Source: Agelas oroides (lineage: Eukaryota > Porifera > Demospongiae > Agelasida > Agelasidae). Taken from it: a DNA stretch of 64,000 nt. A program made the translations under genes and the position numbers. The notes under the pieces were generated by a model that had not been told where the DNA came from, searched no databases, and saw only the letters and a program-made list of their open reading frames with translations. Shown piece after piece: positions 48,501 to 57,610 of the stretch. The DNA is taken from the NCBI GenBank assembly GCA_949130485.1, contig OX422192.1, positions 4,720,085 through 4,784,084 of the forward strand. The letters are read 5' to 3'. Within the stretch, counting starts at the first letter, position 1. Every line of letters starts with the position of its first letter.

Positions 48501-51500
48501 TCCATACTATCCATGTTTATGTATGTACGTCTTGGTATACAAACTTACACTCAATGCATTCTGACAAGTTGTTGCTTGCTTGGCTCATTTCATTCACGAC
48601 TTTCGTGTTGTATCTCTCATAATCACCCTTCATTTTGTCCACCCATATCTTGACACAAGACTTGGTCATGGTCTTGATCCTGCAACAAAATAGGTACTTC
48701 ATGTATTCAGCTAGAATCCTTGCATGTGAATTAAACTTTCAGTGGATCAGTCATTCAGCCAGCAGCCCATTTTAATTTAAGTGCTAAAAGTCTAAGAGTG
48801 TTGAATTTGACTGCTATTTGACATGGTGCTTACTTCCGGTTATTTCTACAGACCAGCTCTCTCCTGCAGGTGCAAATTAAAGCCAAACTTGCACCAGATT
48901 ATGTAAAAGAATTGTTATACAAATATCTGCCTTTCACGAGTGATATACAAAAATGACAGGTGTACGAATGGCATCTGTTAATTTGCCTCTTTCCCAGGCT
49001 GTGTGAGAGGAGAAAAACAGCCTTGCATCAACTGCTTGCACATGCACCACAATTCCTAGAAAAAACCTGGGAATTCATGTACAGTTGAAAGTTGTCAGTA
49101 AAACTAATACATATATGTTCAATGTATTTCTGTACCATTGAAAGATGGATGTCTTGTAGGGTCACCTAAAATTATCCTCAATTGAAAGGTGATGGAAGCT
49201 ATTTTACTGTGTAATGATGCTTTCTTGCAGCTACAAACTAGTTTCTGTAAAACAGTACACAACAAGGTGCTGCCATGCATTTGTATGCTTGACCAAATAG
49301 CAGAAACACCAGGTTATTTCTCTCCTCCCACACGGCCTGGGAACGAGGCTATCTGTTCACCAAACTGCCAAGTATTCACGATAGGCAATATTACTCAAAT
49401 TAGCCGGTTTTGCCCCATGCAACGATGTAGACACATATCACCAGAAAATGCTACAAATATGCACAGATGATCTGCTATGTAGTTTTTGCACTATGAATGC
49501 TTTTTTAAAGGTAATTACCACCAGTTGTAACCATGTAGTGCTGGCCCAATGATTGGGATAGTGCCCCTTGTAAAACCATTTGTCTTACCAGAGTTATACT
49601 GTAGTAAACTAACAAGATGTGAAATTTGAAATACCTTGCTTCCAAGGTAGCAATTCCACTGGCCTCCTCCAGCTTTGCACTAAGCTCATCACCTCCTAGC
49701 TTGTCAAAGCTCACAGTTGGATACTCCCCCTGACCACATGTTGAATTTGGAACATCACGAAGAAGCCTCTTGACAATACCCTGACATTTGTCATGAGCAC
49801 ACTGGGTAGGCCCATGTGGGGGAGTCACAGCCAGCATTCGAGCATGGTAGGCCCACCTGCCAGACACTAGTAGTACATCATCCGGTGAAAATTTGACGCC
49901 TGGACATGCTTTGTGCACAAACTGGCAAGTTTGTTTCTTCACTCCTTCCTCTGTGATTTCTTCATCAGTATCAGAAAGCTCTGCTGACCCACTTACCTGA
50001 TCAAATTGTGTAATCACAATGATCAGACGATTGCCTTGGAACACACCTGTAATATTGTGCATACATGTAACTATAAAAATCTTACCATTGTATTAATCTG
50101 TGTTTGACTCATCTGTCACATAGACTACACTCTGAGTGACACTGAAAATCATTTAGGAACAAGCTATACAGGTGAAATATTAGTGACCTCTTTAGGGCCA
50201 GTATCTCTTTGAATATTTTCTTAACGTGATAGCTATAGCTGCTTACAGTTGTGCCATAGTCTCGTGAAAAAGCCCCCACTCTCAAAAGGGCACCCACCCC
50301 CTACTTTTGGCCCAATTTCCTGTATAGGTCAAAGTTAGCCCAAATGAGTGCCCACCCTGAAGCAAGCTTCGCATATGGCTAACGGAGTGCACGCGGGGAG
50401 TTTGAGAAGCACATTCTCAAGCACTATGCATGTCTGAGGTAAGCAAAGGTTACTACAAGGCAGCTTTGTGTAGATAAACATAGCTAATGCGGCGTGGACC
50501 GTGAGCTAAACTATGCTCACATGGTGCCATTCAGAGTGTTGTACGTGTGCCGTCAGGACTTGACTTCGAAGCTGCTGGTGGCTCCACTGAAGTTATTGTC
50601 TGTCCAATTATTTGCTTCGATGGCATCGACTCGCTATAAACATGATATGGGCGCTCTTTCGTGGTTAAAGGCGGAAGCACTTAAAAGAGCGCCCACCCCC
50701 CTCCCAGCAATGGTCCTGTTACACTCAAGCCTAGCAGCCACCATGTGCGTGTCACCCTGTGGGTGACCCCACCCACCTCCGCTCACGCAGAACCCACAGC
50801 AGTGTGCAGAGACAACCTTTTCTGTACAGTGTGCAGTATGGTGTAACCAAAAGTGCACTATAGGGTTATATATAAAGGGTATGCTAAGTGTTTATGGATG
50901 GCACCAAGATCAGATTGACTGTTGCATAAGTGATTGATGTGGCTGTTTTTTTTTACCAGCATCATGGCAAATGTATGATGCCTGATTTTAGTTGGGGTGA
51001 GCCTGAGCGAGCCCCACACTAGCGTGACTACATTGTACATGCGTGTGTGTATCCATCTACATTCAAATATTTCACAAGAATTGACTGTCCATGCCCACGT
51101 GTACTTTAGCTAAGCCATGAGAACACGCAAGGGTGAAGGGCTACTGTCAGGCTGTTAAACAGAGCGGGAGCGAAGACAACTCAAGTTGAATGTGTTTGCA
51201 GCATTGCAGCACACACAGCTACTCTGATAAATCAATGCTGTAAGGCAGGCTTCTTACAATGGTGAGGTTTGCTTCATAGTATGAATGGCAAGCTAAACCG
51301 CTAATACATATATCAGTGCTTAGCCCATGCCCGTGTAGGGCCATAGTAGTAGCTGCTCCGTCTGGATGAATAGCTGTCACCTACATAATTTTGCTTGCTC
51401 TGGCTTGCCCCCACAATGTTTAACATTATGCTAATACTCAGCAGCATACCACTGACTCCCATCTTCCACAATGCAAAAACAGGTATGTCTATAGCAAACA

Positions 51501-51754
51501 TGCAAATTACCTTTATCATGTGCGAAGATAAACCTCAAGTAGTTTGTGTTGGTTTGAGCATGGAGGGTCCTGTAGGTTGTGATGTATACATACGCTGAGC
51601 TGGACTTCAGAGCTTCAGTAGCTAGCATTTCAACATGACCATCAGACTCCCCAAATCCTGGAGTATCCACAAGGCTCACACGCCACTCAGATGGTGCATC
51701 AGCCAGAAAAGGAACACCGGTTGTTAGGGTGCACTCTGGGACCACCACAGGACC
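30441..51754 (-). CDS. Large P-loop GTPase gene with coiled-coil tail, 5' incomplete
   Basis: Eleven exons on the minus strand join with every phase compatible: 51754-51511, 50046-49635, 48679-48549, 41028-40904, 39130-39007, 38776-38591, 36765-36255, 33535-33296, 32906-32819, 32288-32187, 30566-30441 (stop TGA). They give 762 residues without internal stop. The first two carry the GTPase signatures SLVDTPGFGESDG (G3) and VITQFDQ (TxxD, G4 position), with LLVSGRWA as the likely G5 loop. Helical, charged segments follow, then a Leu-Glu-Pro repeat exon, a Ser/Asn-rich exon and a coiled-coil tail ending KDYQGKWT. The overall form suggests a dynamin-like or AIG1/GIMAP-like large GTPase; exact family uncertain. 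The G1 P-loop exon and start were not found and should lie beyond 51754. The GTTGTT, GTTATT and GTCTGG donors are weak. Introns of up to 7.5 kb hold several mobile elements. Confidence 0.75.
30567..32186. other. Intron with short local duplications
   Basis: Contains two or three copies of a AAGCTTATAATTACCCTCAAG block at about 30785-30905 and repeats of TTTTCGGAC-type text near 31567-31710. No coding supported. Confidence 0.45.
32187..32288 (-). CDS. GTPase gene exon 10, coiled coil
   Basis: 102 nt, phase 0-0, GTTACTGTAG acceptor and GTAATG donor; encodes YDQYCRETRTRLTSFDSEF followed by KENIDKQRKELKK. Confidence 0.75.
32819..32906 (-). CDS. GTPase gene exon 9, helical
   Basis: 88 nt from a ATTGACAG acceptor to a GTGACT donor; encodes KWNDELEETIKALQEFLENQ. 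Confidence 0.7.
33296..33535 (-). CDS. GTPase gene exon 8: Ser/Asn-rich linker
   Basis: 240 nt encoding SVNPSGQSSINASPKSS and three imperfect ~20-residue repeats containing SSAAQSS or SSATQAS. Probably disordered. Acceptor (GGCGGAG) and donor (GTCTGG) are both weak, but the phases fit on each side. Confidence 0.55.
33640..34260. repeat. Dispersed repeat with AAATTTTCGC motifs
   Basis: Two separated blocks, 33655-33760 and 34150-34235, share GGGAAATTTTC, TGCAAATTTTCGCG and an ACGAAAAT or TTTTCGTGG counterpart. Probably two pieces of one decayed element family lying in an intron. Confidence 0.55.
34260..35000. other. Intron, no feature recognised
   Basis: Small frames only; nothing supportable. 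Confidence 0.4.
35001..35060. repeat. Three perfect 20 bp tandem repeats
   Basis: GCCATGTACTAGTGTTGGTG occurs three times without change. Confidence 0.95.
35463..35758. mobile_element. hAT MITE with perfect 8 bp target duplication
   Basis: CAGTGGCGTAGCTAG at the left and CTAGCTACGCCACTG-like inverse (TTAGCTACGCCACTG) at the right bound 296 bp. The host bases CGTGTAGC occur on both sides (35455-35462 and 35759-35766). Eight-base duplications and a CAGTG start are diagnostic of the hAT superfamily. The interior repeats GTTGGTAGGGC and has no transposase. Confidence 0.9.
36255..36765 (-). CDS. GTPase gene exon 7: Leu-Glu-Pro repeat region
   Basis: 511 nt from a GATTTGCAG acceptor to a GTAAGT donor. 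After EPKEEEATICSSELL it encodes about 130 residues of imperfect LEP/LET/LEPLE repeats. Underlying DNA is an imperfect 12-15 bp minisatellite (GGTTCCAATGTCTCCAGT-like). The plus-strand open frame 36292-36837 is its antisense. Confidence 0.75.
37003..37353. mobile_element. Diverged TIR element of the TTCCCAGGCC family
   Basis: The left end TAGCCTCCGATTCCCAGGCC and the inverted right end TAGTCTTGTTCCCAAGCC continue as a diverged inverted repeat through AGTTGTTGGTTGCTTGCAA / AGTTTTGATTGCTTACAG. About 350 bp long. It resembles the arms of the perfect hairpin at 40176-40296 and could be a longer, older relative. Confidence 0.6.
37360..38590. other. Intron, no gene recognised
   Basis: The minus-strand frame 37319-37561 overlaps the TIR element end and has no domain. 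A poly-A run lies at about 38164-38174. Confidence 0.4.
38591..38776 (-). CDS. GTPase gene exon 6
   Basis: 186 nt after a CTCTTTTAACAG acceptor; encodes IKDFLEESTKALDEIF and further helix. Donor may be GTACGT (used here) or GTAAAA six bases earlier; both keep the phase. Confidence 0.7.
39007..39130 (-). CDS. GTPase gene exon 5
   Basis: 124 nt after a ATACTTCAG acceptor; encodes KMEARELVAAFRFQCVEKVK. Ends at a weak GTTGTT donor in phase 1, which fits the next exon. Confidence 0.65.
40176..40296. mobile_element. Perfect foldback MITE, 56 bp arms
   Basis: ACTAGCCTCGTTCCCAGGCC continues for 56 bp without mismatch to its inverse, with only about nine loop bases (AAAAACGGA). The lack of any mismatch implies recent origin or arm homogenisation. 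Related ends lie at 15786, 37003 and 49337. Confidence 0.9.
40904..41028 (-). CDS. GTPase gene exon 4, helical
   Basis: 125 nt after a CTACTTAG acceptor; encodes DQQQLMSKLHYLTSIAGLRK. It joins the previous exon across a 7.5 kb intron that contains a dead LINE and a TTAA element. The donor is GTTATT. Confidence 0.65.
41590..43235 (+). mobile_element. Dead LINE with restriction-like endonuclease, 5' truncated
   Basis: Begins at RT motif A (AFNSIRRDKMLRAVLELAP). Motif B EGVQQGDPLGPLLFCL is read in a shifted frame at about 41733-41780. The catalytic box reads NLNDGMLGG where YLDDGTLGG-type text is expected. The C-terminal part has a Cys/His segment (CHDCDAQVDIQASHGLSC) and the endonuclease core PDGITMIPWRNGK then DTTSSDTFAPS at 42870-42960. 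The tail continues shifted to about 43235. Frameshifts at several points and the lost catalytic Asp make it inactive. It sits in the 7.5 kb intron of the GTPase gene, opposite in strand. Confidence 0.85.
43255..43430. repeat. Pyrimidine-rich TTTC microsatellite
   Basis: Degenerate (TTTC)n/(CTTT)n tract directly after the dead LINE. It may be the element's 3' tail expanded by slippage. Frames through it are not genes. Confidence 0.8.
43685..44250. repeat. Degenerate GGATTTCT repeat split by a hairpin
   Basis: Imperfect 8-10 bp GGATTTCTGGATTTC repeats occur at about 43705-43770 and again at 44100-44250. The middle is occupied by other sequence including the hairpin at 43910-44044. Confidence 0.75.
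43910..44044. mobile_element. Foldback MITE
   Basis: Ends GCAATTACATCACC and GGTGATGTAATTAC are inverted. The interior has a second, shorter palindrome around TGACCTTTGTACCCAACTGA. About 135 bp, no coding. Confidence 0.75.
44504..45479 (+). mobile_element. Dispersed copy of the 1 kb TTAA element
   Basis: Starts GGTGGCAGAGAACCC after TCAA (44500-44503) and ends GGCGCCACC before TTAA (45480-45483). The left TTAA has one substitution. It is a solitary copy in an intron of the GTPase gene and is clearly diverged from the array, closest to unit E. Confidence 0.9.
45484..47880. other. Intron, no gene recognised
   Basis: Frames at 45889-46256 and 47099-47395 are short, lack domains and are not retained. 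A C-rich ACCCACCC tract lies at about 46905-46935. Confidence 0.4.
47887..48104 (+). CDS. Possible first exon nested in the GTPase intron
   Basis: ATG at 47887 opens a 218 nt frame ending exactly at a strong GTAAGT donor. It encodes 72 residues with a CIYCDLACAKHE cysteine cluster. Composition looks coding. No partner exon was identified on the plus strand and no family is recognised, so this is a weak candidate for a nested opposite-strand gene or a remnant. Confidence 0.35.
48549..48679 (-). CDS. GTPase gene exon 3 (of those found), helical
   Basis: 131 nt from a TTTTGTTGCAG acceptor to a GTAAGT donor. Encodes a charged helix (IWVDKMKGDYERYNTKVV). Phases 2 in and 1 out match both neighbours. 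Confidence 0.75.
48680..49634. other. Intron with a MITE-end fragment
   Basis: GGCCTGGGAACGAGGCTA at about 49334-49351 matches the arm end of the hairpin MITE at 40176-40296. Otherwise featureless. Confidence 0.5.
49635..50046 (-). CDS. GTPase exon with G4 and G5
   Basis: 412 nt from an ATATTACAG acceptor to a GTATTT donor. GNRLIIVITQFDQ places the guanine-specificity TxxD; VKFSPDDVLLVSGRWAYHAR resembles the G5 strand and loop. An internal GTAAGT after FDQ could be an alternative donor, but the frame beyond it looks coding. Confidence 0.8.
50047..51510. other. Intron, no gene recognised
   Basis: Contains two related blocks with AGCCCCCACTCTC/GAGCGCCCACC text at about 50270-50360 and 50690-50705. 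The 90-codon plus frame at 50494-50766 is not supported by splice sites or domains. Confidence 0.4.
51511..51754 (-). CDS. GTPase exon with switch II (G3)
   Basis: Starts after a TTTTAG acceptor in phase 0 and ends at a GTAATT donor in phase 1. Contains DTPGFGES and a hydrophobic strand AYVYITTY, as in dynamin/AIG1-type GTPases. Confidence 0.8.
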
Positions 51755-52089
51755 CTAAAATTTGTATATGTACATGAAAATTGAGTATAGATCCATTGGG
51801 ATGGGATCTAGGTGGTTAACTGCTACATCGTAATCAGACTAGGTAGTGATTTATTGAGCTGTTGAGCCGTAGCAAAATTCACAATTGTTATTGCAAACAT
51901 TTTGATCCGTGGACCATCATCAGTGCAATGATACAAAGTGTGACCTACCCGCTATATATATCTACAGGTGACGTCATGGTTACAGAAATGTAGCACAGGT
52001 ATTTAGAGGGTAAAATTAGACAGAAATGAAGCATGTGCATTAGGAATACATGTAGCAGAAGTACGACAGCAAGACAACGCGAGGGAAAG

Positions 52090-53820
52090 GAAATGGAGTG
52101 AGATAACATGAAGAGAACAGTCAGAACCAGATTTTCTTCAACTATTTAGAGAAGCCCAAACCTGACAAGACGACAACAACAGGCAGTTAGCAAACTACGA
52201 AAAAATGACACTGTTGTCATCCTTCCAGCAGATAAGGGAAAAGCCACCGTTGTTATGGATACCTCTGCTTACCAGTCCAAAATTGACGACATCCTCTCAG
52301 ATGATAACTACAGACAGATACGAAAAGATCCCACAAAGAAACTGGAAAGGGAATTATCCGAAAGACTTAAACACCTAGAGTTCATAGGTGAGCTCCTGCC
52401 AGGATTGAGAAAAAGACTGAATCCGTCGCACAGCTACACTCCACAACTCTATGGACTACCCAAGGTACACTAACATGGAATGCCCTTGCGCACGATTGTC
52501 TCAACAATAGGGTTCAGTCAACTACAACCTTGCTAAAGGGATGACAAGGATACTCAATCTGCTAACAGGCACAACCCCCTCACACATCCTGAACTCTACA
52601 CACTTTGTACAGCTATCACGTAAGGTCCAACTTGATGACAAAGACCTTATAGTCAGCTTTGATGTATGTAGTCTCTTCACCAAAGTCCGGCAAAGAAACT
52701 TGAAGAAGACGAGAGTTTGGGTGTCAAAACTTCACTCACACCATCCTCAATCTGCCAACTTACAGAGCTCTGCCTCTGGACAACATACTTCCAACAGAAT
52801 GTGAAGCTCTGGGAACAATGCGATGGAACCGCCATGGGATCCCCTCTCTCTGCGGTAGTTGCTAACATATACATGGAGGCATTTGAACAGGAAGCTATAG
52901 AACGAGCCTTAGACAAGCCTAAACTTTGGGTGAGATATGTTGCCGATACGTTTGTCATCTGGCAACATAGTCAGGATAACTGGAATCTTTCCTAGAGCAT
53001 CTGAACAATGTGCGTGACCCAATCAAATTCACAATGGAGATTGAACAGAATGGCCAACTTCCCTTCCTGGATGTGCTAGTCGAAAGGAGAGGTGAACAGC
53101 TGATGACATCTGTGTACCGAAAACGTACACACATTGACCGATACCTCCACCGGAACTCTAATCACCATCCCAGGGTGAAAACGGGCATCATCTCATGCCT
53201 AAGACGGAGAGCACACAACATCTGTGACAAGGACAAACTTGGTCCAGAACTTGAACACTTACAAGGGACCTTTGAAGCGAATGGATACCCCACAAAATTA
53301 GTGAGGTGAACACTGACAAGAACTAGGAGACATGGTGACTCACCATGCAGACGACCAAGAGAAGCCAAAGAAATTATTCAACCTGTACTCAAAGGGACTA
53401 AGTAAGACCGTCGAGAGACGCATCAGGCCCTTGAATATAAGGACAGTTTTTAAGACACAGACCACACTCAGATAAAAACTGATGATGGTCAAAGGAAAGC
53501 CGGACAAGCATGACATGAAGGGTGTTGTCTACAGTGTTCCTTGTGAATGTGGCTCCCTATACATAGGGGAGACAGGACGCACCCTCAAGACAAGGTTGAT
53601 GGAACACAAACGATCTGTATGCAACTGAGACACCAACAATGGCATCGCAGTACACATGACAGAGACAGACCACTCAGTCCAATGGGAACAGGCTGCAGTC
53701 ATAAAGACAGAGGAATTCATCACCAAACGGATGGGAGCCATGTGTTGCTGAGTGTCAGCCCACAGTCTAAGTTCATCGTTTCTTTCTTGGTTCTGATGTT
53801 GATGGCTTAGAAAGTCGTAG
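52090..53820 (+). mobile_element. Penelope-like element 1 (RT plus GIY-YIG), degraded
   Basis: RT start LRKNDTVVILPADKGKATVV at 52190-52250 and PQLYGLPKVH at 52440-52473 are typical of Penelope-like elements. DLIVSFDVCSLFTKV (motif A), AMGSPLSAVVANIYME (motif B) and WVRYVADTFVIW (motif C, with Ala where the first catalytic Asp should be) follow in changing frames. PIKFTMEIEQNGQLPFLDV comes next. The GIY-YIG endonuclease is at 53520-53720 (VYSVPCECGSLYIGETGRTL). Premature stops and at least three frameshifts make it inactive. Confidence 0.9.
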
Positions 53821-53830
53821 ACCACGTTAA

Positions 53831-55990
53831 GGCATTGCACCACGTGGGCTACATACCAGACAAGCTAAAGGACAAGGAAGTGGAGGTACCGATCTGTGTG
53901 TGATGCCTTTTGGTATACCATGGTGCATAGCTTTCTCTCCGATCTCTTCACCATCACATCCAGGAAGGAGATTCGCCTCTCATCTTCCTCTTCCATGGTA
54001 AATTGGATGGACTGATGGATACCATTGAGGTGATTCAAGAAGGGGGCCAGGGTAGGTTGAGGGTGTGGCCAGACAACGAATGTGTCGTCCGCATACCTGA
54101 ACCATACTTGAGGGGGGCAGACTCAAGGGCCTTTTGCTTGAAATGCTCCATGTAGAGATCCGCTATGATGGGAAAGAGTGGGGAGTCCATTGCTGCACCT
54201 TCTCTGTTCATAGAACTCATCACGGTATTGGAAGTATGTGGACTTCAGGCATACCTCTGCTAGTGTGTGGATCTCCTTCGCCGGGATGGGGGCTCTCTCT
54301 ATGAGGGTGTCGTCCTCTTTGAGTCTTTGGGCTGCTATCTCTAAGGCTTCGTCGATTGGCACATTCGTGAAAAGGCTTACAACATTGAAGCTTGCCAAAC
54401 GGTCCATATCGTCAATTTCTAGGTTGCGGATACTGTTGACAAACTCAGTCGAATTCTTCATGAAGCTTTCGGTGTTACCGAAGGGGGGACAGGATCCGGG
54501 CCAGGTCCTTTTCCAACCTGTACGTTGGTGACCCGATGCTGGAGACGATTGGTCTGAGCGGAGTACCCTTTTTGCGGACCTTGGGAAGTCCATACATCTG
54601 GGGTAGATTGGAGTAACTTGGAAGAAGCTTGTCCTTTAGCTTGTCTGGTATGTAGCCCAGGTGGTGCAATGCCTTAAGGCGGCGGCGGAAGTCACTCGGT
54701 GGAGGTTAACGAAAACATTAATCTGGGTACAGTCAGGACCAGTGTTACTCCTAGTTTCAGGGTTAGGGTTTGGTTTAGGGCAATCTTGCTTTGCCTAATT
54801 TTAGAAAAAGGGTTTTACTAGCTCATTAATATATTCATGAACCCAAAATTGCCACTCAATGGACGCATCTACATGCTCACTGTAGGTAGCGTCCTAACCA
54901 CCAATGTATCTCAAATCAGTCTGTGCCAGCTTTTGTTCAGAGCTACTCTCAAAGTCAGGCTAGACTCATGCTTGTCACTACTCTTGGAATGGACAACTTT
55001 GACTGCACCAAAATGAATGCACATTTCAAAAAATTCACAGCTTGTCTACGGGAGGGGCTCATTCACGAGTGAAAGCAAGCATTACTAGCCCCACCTCTCC
55101 CCCTTATGTCGCTAAACAACTCAAGGCTCTGTTCCACTCACAACCACTCGTCAGCTTTCTTGTCTACTTCAGCATAGTACCAACAATATATTGCGCATTC
55201 TAGTTAAGCCCAGCCCGGCACTCGAAGCTCCGGGCCACGCTCACCTACTAGGCTTGGCATACGATCGCAAGACCTGGGCCTACCCAGTGAGTACAGTCTT
55301 GGCCACTGTGGCCTTTCTGCTGCTTCTAGACACTACTCACAGCTACTGACACTACAGCACTGTACTAAACTCCTTCTTTTAAGTCGATCTAAGCTTATCT
55401 TCAAAGTTCCGACCACCACATGAGGGGTTCTGCCAGGCCACATCTTAACTAACTTAATTATAAACTGATTATTGGATGCCAGTGCCAACAGGAAATAGGG
55501 GAAAATCCCCAATTCCCCAATTTTACGGACAGTGAACGGTTGAAGACTCCCAAAACTGACTGTGCGCTAAAAGATTAACAAGACAAAGAAGTCTATCAGC
55601 TTGGATTCCAGGTTTGTCGACCTTGAAAGTACAGGGTTCTCTGCCACCTTAACGTGGTCTGCGACTTTATTCTCTACGTGTGTCGTGGGATCCCTGTTCA
55701 GTTTGCGGTAGGTGGACACGTCATTCACTATGCTCGTCATCTTCTCATCGTATAGGGTTTTTCCCATCACGACTGTGGCATTGCCTTTGTCAGCTTGGAA
55801 GTATCACAATGTTCTCGTCTTTGCGAAGTGAACTAAGGGCTTTTCTTTGTTGGAAGGTAAGGTTAGGGTGTGGTGCTTTTGATGTTGTGAGGGCTCGGTT
55901 AACACCTGTTCTAAGCCATCAACATCAGAACCAAGAAAGAAACGATGACCTTAGACTGCGGGCCGACACTCAGCAACACATGGCTCCCAT
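53831..55990 (-). mobile_element. Penelope-like element 2, interrupted by a TTAA element
   Basis: On the minus strand, ADKGNATVVMG and YDEKMTSIVNDVSTYRKLN lie at 55800-55660. The 1 kb TTAA element follows, then HHLGYIPDKLKDKLLPSYSN and YGLPKVRKKGTPLRPIVSS at 54670-54540. Next come SFNVVSLFTNVP (motif A), GAAMDSPLFPIIADLYMEHF (motif B), and FRYADDTFVVWPH in another frame at about 54110-54070 with the catalytic pair intact. The copy ends near 53880 after DRYLHF, where it meets an opposite-strand fragment. No GIY-YIG follows in this copy. 55910-55990 is an inverted copy of 53740-53810, the GIY-YIG end of element 1. Confidence 0.85.
54678..55648 (-). mobile_element. 1 kb TTAA element inserted in Penelope-like element 2
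   Basis: Bounded by TTAA at 54674-54677 and 55649-55652. Flanks join to GTGGTGCAATGCC-TTAA-CGTGGTCT. The uninterrupted version survives at 53817-53850 (GACCACG-TTAA-GGCATTGCACC, opposite strand). This empty site proves a precise TTAA insertion. Confidence 0.95.
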
Positions 55991-56121
55991 CGCTGGAACT
56001 ATGCAGAACATCTAGCTGACTCAACCTTTTCAATGTTTTCAATTTTTCACTCCACCCATCACTTCCTAATTATCAACAACACACGTTTTATATTCCAGCT
56101 GTTCTTTAATTTTTTCAGTAG

Positions 56122-56149
56122 CTGACGAAGGCTCACGAGCCGAAACGTC
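56122..56149 (+). ncRNA. Candidate hammerhead ribozyme core
   Basis: CTGACGA is followed by a GGCT/AGCC stem with CACG loop and then GAAACGTC. This matches the CUGANGA...GAAA core reported in Penelope-like elements, with a minimal helix III. One extra A lies between CUGANGA and the stem. It is close to element 2 and a AAATAAATAG tail. Activity is not demonstrated by sequence alone. Confidence 0.5.
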
Positions 56150-57010
56150 CTATATTGATGTTATTCTATATGCTATGTCAAATGCTCAAAATAAATAGTG
56201 CTATTTAACAGTCATACTAAACATAGCAATGAACCAGTTCAGCGTTATCAATCTGAGGTTGTACATATGTACATGTATATAGGTATGCATGTACGTTGAC
56301 ATGTGCATGCATATCATGGAGTGCGGTAGTACTGCATACCGGGTATGTAGGGTGGTCTGGTTTTAAGGGGCTGCCATATAAAAGTGCACAAATGTCACAT
56401 TCAAAAAAGTTGATCTGCTCTAGATTATTAGGAACCTTATCAACCATTCTCAAGTGCTTTCATGAAGTTATTAATGCATAATAATGTCGTTGGAGAACAA
56501 TGCTGAAGTACCAGAACAACAAGTCACTATAACAGCTATTACAATGATTAAAATAAATAACTGGGTATTGCACTCGCCACTGTTATTCACAAAGAAATCA
56601 AACTGTTCAGCAATTCTGAGGCACCCCCATGCTTTATACAACATCTTTGTTAAAACCACCAGAAGTTCAATTGAGCACATCTTTGCATAGTTTACTGATA
56701 AGAAGGCAACAGCTGACATGAAGACTGCAAGAGCCAAGGTGAGGTGGTATGATCATACATAAAGAATATGAGCATGCCTCCGGCCATGCAGGAGAAGTAT
56801 ACAAATTTATGTATTGCTAGGGCTGCTGTAAACGAAATGTATCTGAGGATTCCATATACAACTAGATATGCAATTTCAGGACTGGATTTTTTATTTATTT
56901 TTTTTGAAATCTGAAACCCTTAACAGCCGGTATCTCGGGCCGAAGACTGTGATGCAGATACTATAAATCGTGGAAAGGTCGCTTTCGCAGATTCCGGAAC
57001 AGTGCTTCGC

Positions 57011-57575
57011 CAGTGGCGTAGCTACACCCGGGCCCATACGGGCCCAGGCCCTGGTGAATTTCTGAGTGCCCTGGTAAATCATGCGAGGTCAACTTACCTG
57101 AACCGCAACAGCGTTGCTGCCAATGCTGCTTAGGCCAGGCAAACTAGATTTGTTGTTTCGCATCAGCCACTTGTTCGATTTGCGTGCGGGCGGGCGGTCA
57201 TTATTCATTATTTGTTACTAGCAAATCCACCGCGCTACGGCCATTACATTTAAAAGTGGATGCGTCATTGCCCGGAGGGCGATAATGACAGTTGAGGCGG
57301 CAGGTCTCGAAGGAAGCGGGCGCTGATGCGAAACAATATAGATCCGGTTTGCCTGGCCTTATCTACGATTTTAGCTTCTTTGCCCGTCAACTTCAGCAGC
57401 AAATATGAGCGCCGGGTGCGAACTACGGGGTCTCAGAACGCCCCAGAATGCACCTCAGAGCACCTAAAATTCCAAAAAATTTTCTGGGGGGGAATGCCCC
57501 CAGACCCCCCTAGAGTATGGTGGGCTTACGCCCACCAAGTGCCCAGGTAATTGCTGAACTCTGGCTACGCCACTG
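57011..57575. mobile_element. hAT non-autonomous element with perfect 8 bp duplication
   Basis: Ends CAGTGGCGTAGCTACAC and (inverted) CAGTGGCGTAGCCAGAG, 565 bp apart. TGCTTCGC occurs at 57003-57010 and 57576-57583. Same terminal motif as 35463-35758 but a different interior. Confidence 0.9.
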
Positions 57576-57610
57576 TGCTTCGCTATTACATTGGTCAAAC
57601 TTTTCTTGCT

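Noticed and set aside
51899..51923. Hammerhead-like CTGATGA on minus near Penelope element 1
   Set aside because: GAAA is replaced by CAAAA and the stem is mismatched; at most a decayed copy.
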